64,000 nucleotides of DNA from Leishmania infantum JPCM5 (Eukaryota > Euglenozoa > Kinetoplastea > Trypanosomatida > Trypanosomatidae), in the NCBI RefSeq assembly GCF_000002875.2, contig NC_009414.2:845001-909000 (forward strand), written 5' to 3'. Within the stretch, counting starts at the first letter, position 1; each line of letters begins with the position of its first letter. The position numbers and the translations under genes are program-made. The notes beneath the pieces were generated by a model that had not been told where the DNA came from, searched no databases, and worked only from the letters and a program-made list of their open reading frames with translations. Of the stretch, positions 61,301 to 64,000 are shown piece after piece.

Positions 61301-62003
61301 GCGCAAAAGAGGAATGCAGCACCCACTCCAGGTCAGCCACAAACGCCTGTGGATCAAATGAGGTAACGCTGTCGTCGCTGAGCAGCAGCCAATCGCTCAC
61401 CACCCACCGCGACGGCTGCCGCGCCTCGGAGGCACCGTCGCGCACGATGAGCAGCTGCTTGATAGCGTCGGAGCTAATATTTCCATGCGGTGGCAGGCTG
61501 GCACTCGCGTAGCCGAATGCCTCCACGGCGTTCAGAATCTCTAGAAACACGCTCTCCTCCATCATGCCCCAGCCGGAGCGAATGATGTCACCCAGTGAGA
61601 GCCCGGAGAACGCGTCCACGCTTGCCACGTAGGTGTGACCGGTGGACGGCTGCTCCTGAATGTACACGTCGATCGGCAGCGCCACGCACGGCGGCACCGC
61701 GCAGTGGGCGGTGGCAGTAAGAAGGGCGTCGATCCGCTCCTGCTGCCGCCTAATGGCGCGAAGATCATTCGGTGATAGGTTTCGGTGGGTGCCTCGGCAA
61801 CCGACGCCGTCTACGAGCTGTTCCGCCTCCAAATCAAGCTTGCGGCTACGAATCTCGTACGCGCCGCCGGTCATCTTGTCCTCAGCGCAGAAGCGCGGCC
61901 CATTCTTGCTCTCGTCGGCTTCGCTCACGCAGCTGCGTACCGTCAGCAGTGGAAACAAATCATGGTCGATGCTGCTGTGTGTGGCTAGCGAGCTCTTGAA
62001 CAT
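58341..62003 (-). CDS. 1220-aa low-complexity protein with a pseudokinase-like N-terminal domain
   Basis: Residues about 50-235 form the only folded-looking part: KLDLEAEQLVDGV, then LSLGDIIRSGWGMMEESVFLEILNAVEAFGYA, then LPPHGNISSDAIKQLLIV (171-187), then WVVSDWLLLSD (200-210), and FVADLEWVLH. The order helix - HGNIS - hydrophobic strand - SDW resembles the C-lobe of protein kinases (the H-x-D loop with Asn following, then the DFG position), but the catalytic Asp residues are absent. The remaining ~980 residues are Ser/Pro/Ala/Arg-rich and presumably disordered, with a short Arg/Glu helix (about 425-470) and basic patches. An in-frame CAG-type repeat (58617-58639) encodes a short Ala run. 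The start at ATG 62003 is the first after the acceptor at 62048; MTGGAYEIRS at 61874 is an alternative. Confidence 0.8.
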   Translation of the reverse strand: MFKSSLATHSSIDHDLFPLLTVRSCVSEADESKNGPRFCAEDKMTGGAYEIRSRKLDLEAEQLVDGVGCRGTHRNLSPNDLRAIRRQQERIDALLTATAHCAVPPCVALPIDVYIQEQPSTGHTYVASVDAFSGLSLGDIIRSGWGMMEESVFLEILNAVEAFGYASASLPPHGNISSDAIKQLLIVRDGASEARQPSRWVVSDWLLLSDDSVTSFDPQAFVADLEWVLHSSFAQLHISTTTTQGSTFMPAARVEELVTETVDRIRAHLLHQGAEAHHTSSADALAQPSDGGPQTDMKAFHAHLDASSSGVTDVDGASARQTSASNEDGVPTSFDTTYENTANWASGATGSALESQATAPPSSPPRSVPDPSTTTASTAAASSLNTLPAASLVRNKSQDSRGAADKRDSAKEAFRVARHMSLKDKVAYHQAALRREQLLVNRHRRKNAPLPPRPQPVSAHIQNARPFLSPSASEEDEEFYYDPPALTSPIDVKPSAYLMQGRRSSPNRRGAGSARKLQSPRSARTLNGEARTPCERSRSSTTPPPSQRSQATSHASASCDQLRERLLDDVVSIAVLNQRRRAEDHLLQQEAERRRREQRQQVLSLSTPPRGVAGQRLSTPNLLDNPGASISYPAAPSSPSVEAKAAETGDNHRRASRRRGTAPCGSAANVSHGGSASPSGCCLVLTAAPHDAAMNRFGDASKSPEPTPPSPHWCRIVRPTFCENKPVVKAAAGTRVALPQASARGAASTAVASRLPQTAGKTTAPSQTVLYGLRTGTASTIVRSDAAKMPVTARAAATMGGVATAAMARNGSNLSRQLAAGTVPRSSRSTTTAGNRAAWAVGQQQRSARARAAAPLVQRNTRASTSSPLSSPREKTAQQSAAAPCVKPLPFASFLGCLASPREAPTLIGASSPPLASRAAVGQLVPARRAAATTSGSLSYSNGSTRKYVMDAKFQALRCPNTARPPPTQLRLATSPRVYQRVSSTGVLRSPRNGVGVTPLRQPSAATPATAPQSSSSIREVSRSVLQKPAKLEAATPIALRTTQPRLPVAADSASAKGRASVSRKPLQRLVLQKGSPGLSARHADTLDTQATDLPPTSANEDSLTSPHTPPPPSPPPLASTNAAAAAAGAVRRFTCTDPLAQSSVAEVENHAPRGRNAGGSSLSPGSRSMEASAFATQRENKGKAHVAGPCAEPLTLGSVRPVKKASPGILLLRHRSSTM
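58617..58639. repeat. (GCA)n trinucleotide repeat in coding sequence
   Basis: Seven or so GCA triplets on +, reading as TGC/GCT-type codons and giving an Ala run in the minus-strand protein. Confidence 0.8.
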
Positions 62004-62047
62004 GATTGCCTTGCAGGGGCGCCTTTGTTGGGCTTGTGTATGGGAGT

Positions 62048-62095
62048 CTGTGTGTTGGGGGTGGGTGGGGGGTAGGGGAAGGGGGAGGCGAGAGT
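62048..62095 (-). promoter_or_regulatory. Candidate trans-splice acceptor for the 1220-aa protein gene
   Basis: Coding strand: long C/T-rich run (about 62055-62095), then ACACACAG with AG at 62049-62048. The 44-base 5' UTR has no ATG. Confidence 0.5.
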
Positions 62096-62117
62096 GCTGA
62101 TGATCGTTGTTGGTTTG

Positions 62118-62156
62118 TCTTTGGGGGAAGGGGAGGGGGAGGGGGAGGGGCTTTTA
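62118..62156 (+). repeat. G-rich tract, potential G-quadruplex
   Basis: Repeated GGGGGA/GGGGA units on the + (template) strand, six or more runs of at least four G. Confidence 0.6.
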
Positions 62157-64000
62157 GGGGAAGATGGAGCAGTGAGACAGCGCAGACGACGCGGTGAGCA
62201 AACAAAACGAACAGACAGACAGAAAGGCCACCGTACAGAAGCAGAGCAGCGGTGCAGACAGATAGAGATATACAAGTAATCAAACAGTCTATAGAAAGCC
62301 TCCCCAAAGAGACAGGCGAAGGGACGGAGAGAAGGGGAGGAAGCCGGGTGCACGCAAGGGACAGCGAGCAGAGGGAAAACCATACACAGACAGAACGCCA
62401 CAACAGAAACAAACGAGACACAAAACGGAGGCCGACAAGCCACCTCTAAAAAAAAAAAACAAGCGACGGCCACCACGCCCCACGACACAACAAAAAGAGG
62501 GAAAAAAGAAAAGGCGGAAAAAGAAAAGAGCGACAAGGAAGAAGAGTCACGTCGATCGTCGAGAAGCAGAAGAGTGATGGGTGAAAAAGCAGCCCACCCT
62601 AGACGGACAGACAGTCAGACGCGCAGCGCTACGTGATGGGCGGGGAGTTGTGTATGGAGGCGAGAGCAAATGCGGAGTGCGCGATGACGTTGCTTTGACG
62701 ACAACGATAGATCAATGGAGTGAAATATGCACCGGGGGAGGGAAGGGAAGGGTGGGGGGGGGACATGGGGAGTGGGCCCAACAAGCACGAAACAACACAA
62801 AAGAAAAAGAAGAGGTGAGGCAGCAGGGAGCGCGCAAACACACACACACAGTCGCAGACACAGACGCACACAAAACAAAGATAAGACGAAAAGAGCGACA
62901 GGAGCCACGAACACGGTGGCCGAGAGCGTGACTGTGCGGTTTCGATGAGGTGTGACACAAAAATACGTCTGCAGTTGCTGCTGACGAAGGCTAAAGGGAA
63001 AAGAGAGGTGATGTTTGTGGCGGTGGTGGAGAGAGAAAAAACAAGTTCAAAAAGGGAAAACAACAACGAATACCGCGACGTGTCTTTCTCGATCGCCTGC
63101 CATAAACCAATGAGAGATGCAGATTTCAGTGCCTCCTAACTCCTTCAGCACACAACATAGAAGAAAGGAGGCGTAGAAAAAACAAGAAGGCAGGCTAAAT
63201 ATGTATGATGAGAAAGAGCACACACACACACAAAAAGGGGGTCGTATCTATGTGTCTTTAACAATGAGAGAGGGAGAGAGGGGGATGGGGGGGGGGCCAC
63301 TGCAATCAATCGACTAGAGGATACCGGACAGACGCGTTAGCTGAGAGACGGGTAAGATGAGGGGGGTGACAGCCTTTCCGTTACTCTGATGGTCACAAAG
63401 AGAGGAGAGAGAGACGGAGCATACAAGCACACGCATACACGCAAGAAAGCACTGGTCAACAGCAAACAAAGGAAGCCGCTCGCCCTTTTCTCCGGTAAGG
63501 GTTGTCTTCTACGGAGAAAGGGGTGGGGACGAGAAGCGAATACGGGGGCGACGTGGCGGCGTGCGTTCACACAATGCATACGTAAATGTACATTCGACGC
63601 TCACGGGGAGAGAGCAAGAGCGAAATCGAAACGGGCACGCAGAAGACAGACGCCTGGCAAAGTGTGTTGCAGGTGGGTGGGCGTGTGCAATCGAAACAAC
63701 CACAAAGTAAGAAACAGTGACGGAATCCGCGCGGCGTCTCTAGATGAAGCGCCACACACACACACACACGCTCGTTGTCGTGATCAGCGCTAGCAGAAAG
63801 AGGAAAAGAGGGGAGGAGGGGCGCAGAATGAAGAAAAAGGGCTCTCATAGGGGGAGCGGTAGAGATGATGATTGATGGGCCCGCTCATCTCGAGGGGAGA
63901 GTATGATGTTTTTGGTCAGAATAGGTGGCAATTCAGCGCCGAGCAGAGGTGTGCATGACAGAAAAGGAAAAATGGCGGCAGAGGTGTTGACGAGAGATAG

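Larger units (their letters stand above)
62004..64000. other. 2-kb gene-less right end of the window
   Basis: No coding region supported on either strand. It is strongly purine-rich on + (pyrimidine-rich on the coding strand), with G-rich runs at 62055-62085 and 62118-62156, A12 near 62448-62459, CA runs near 62840, 63219-63232 and 63753-63769, and G10 near 63288. Most likely 5' flank of the 1220-aa gene and the 3' UTR of the next gene upstream. Confidence 0.55.

Noticed and set aside
1..64000. CRISPR arrays, insertion sequences, rRNA genes, bacterial operon signals
   Set aside because: No spaced direct repeats, transposase-like frames or rRNA signatures seen. Gene organisation is that of a trypanosomatid nuclear genome.

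Overview
The window looks like nuclear DNA of a trypanosomatid, most likely Leishmania or a close relative. Intron-less genes lie head to tail on one strand. They are separated by 0.7-3.2 kb of GC-rich, microsatellite-laden DNA. On the coding strand, polypyrimidine tracts followed by AG precede several start codons, as expected for spliced-leader trans-splicing. Nothing bacterial is seen: no operon ribosome binding sites, IS elements, CRISPR arrays or tRNAs. The sphingosine-1-phosphate lyase suggests synteny with L. major chromosome 30; this is from memory and unchecked.

Every supported gene is on the minus strand, so the window is part of one directional polycistronic unit read from 64000 towards 1. 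In transcription order the genes are: a 1220-aa low-complexity protein with a pseudokinase-like N-terminus; a membrane-anchored PTH2-like protein; a CLP1-like 3'-end processing factor; a 281-aa membrane protein; a 3790-aa multidomain giant; a 300-aa coiled-coil protein; an ARL3-type GTPase; a TRIM-like RING/B-box protein; sphingosine-1-phosphate lyase; a DZIP1-like zinc-finger protein interrupted by a 100-N assembly gap, whose far side is probably the same gene; a 349-aa protein I do not recognise; a SET-domain methyltransferase; an RlmI-like methyltransferase; a 1304-aa coiled-coil protein; a RecQ-family helicase; and a tubulin-tyrosine-ligase-like enzyme cut by the window edge.

Two themes stand out. 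First, several enzyme-family members have lost the residues that define catalysis: CLP1 (P-loop), the PTH2-like protein, the RlmI-like protein, the papain-like segment of the giant protein, and the pseudokinase-like protein. Second, TTLL, ARL3 and DZIP1 families act in cilia/flagella in other eukaryotes, so this unit is rich in candidate flagellar genes. The most novel object is the giant protein at 38264-49636. It combines LRR-like repeats, a degenerate papain-like fold, hemopexin-like blades and six modules marked by a W-R-L core motif resembling discoidin (F5/8C) domains.

Start codons were chosen by the first ATG after a plausible splice acceptor and by family alignment. Several longest ORFs extend 5' through polypyrimidine tracts and were trimmed.
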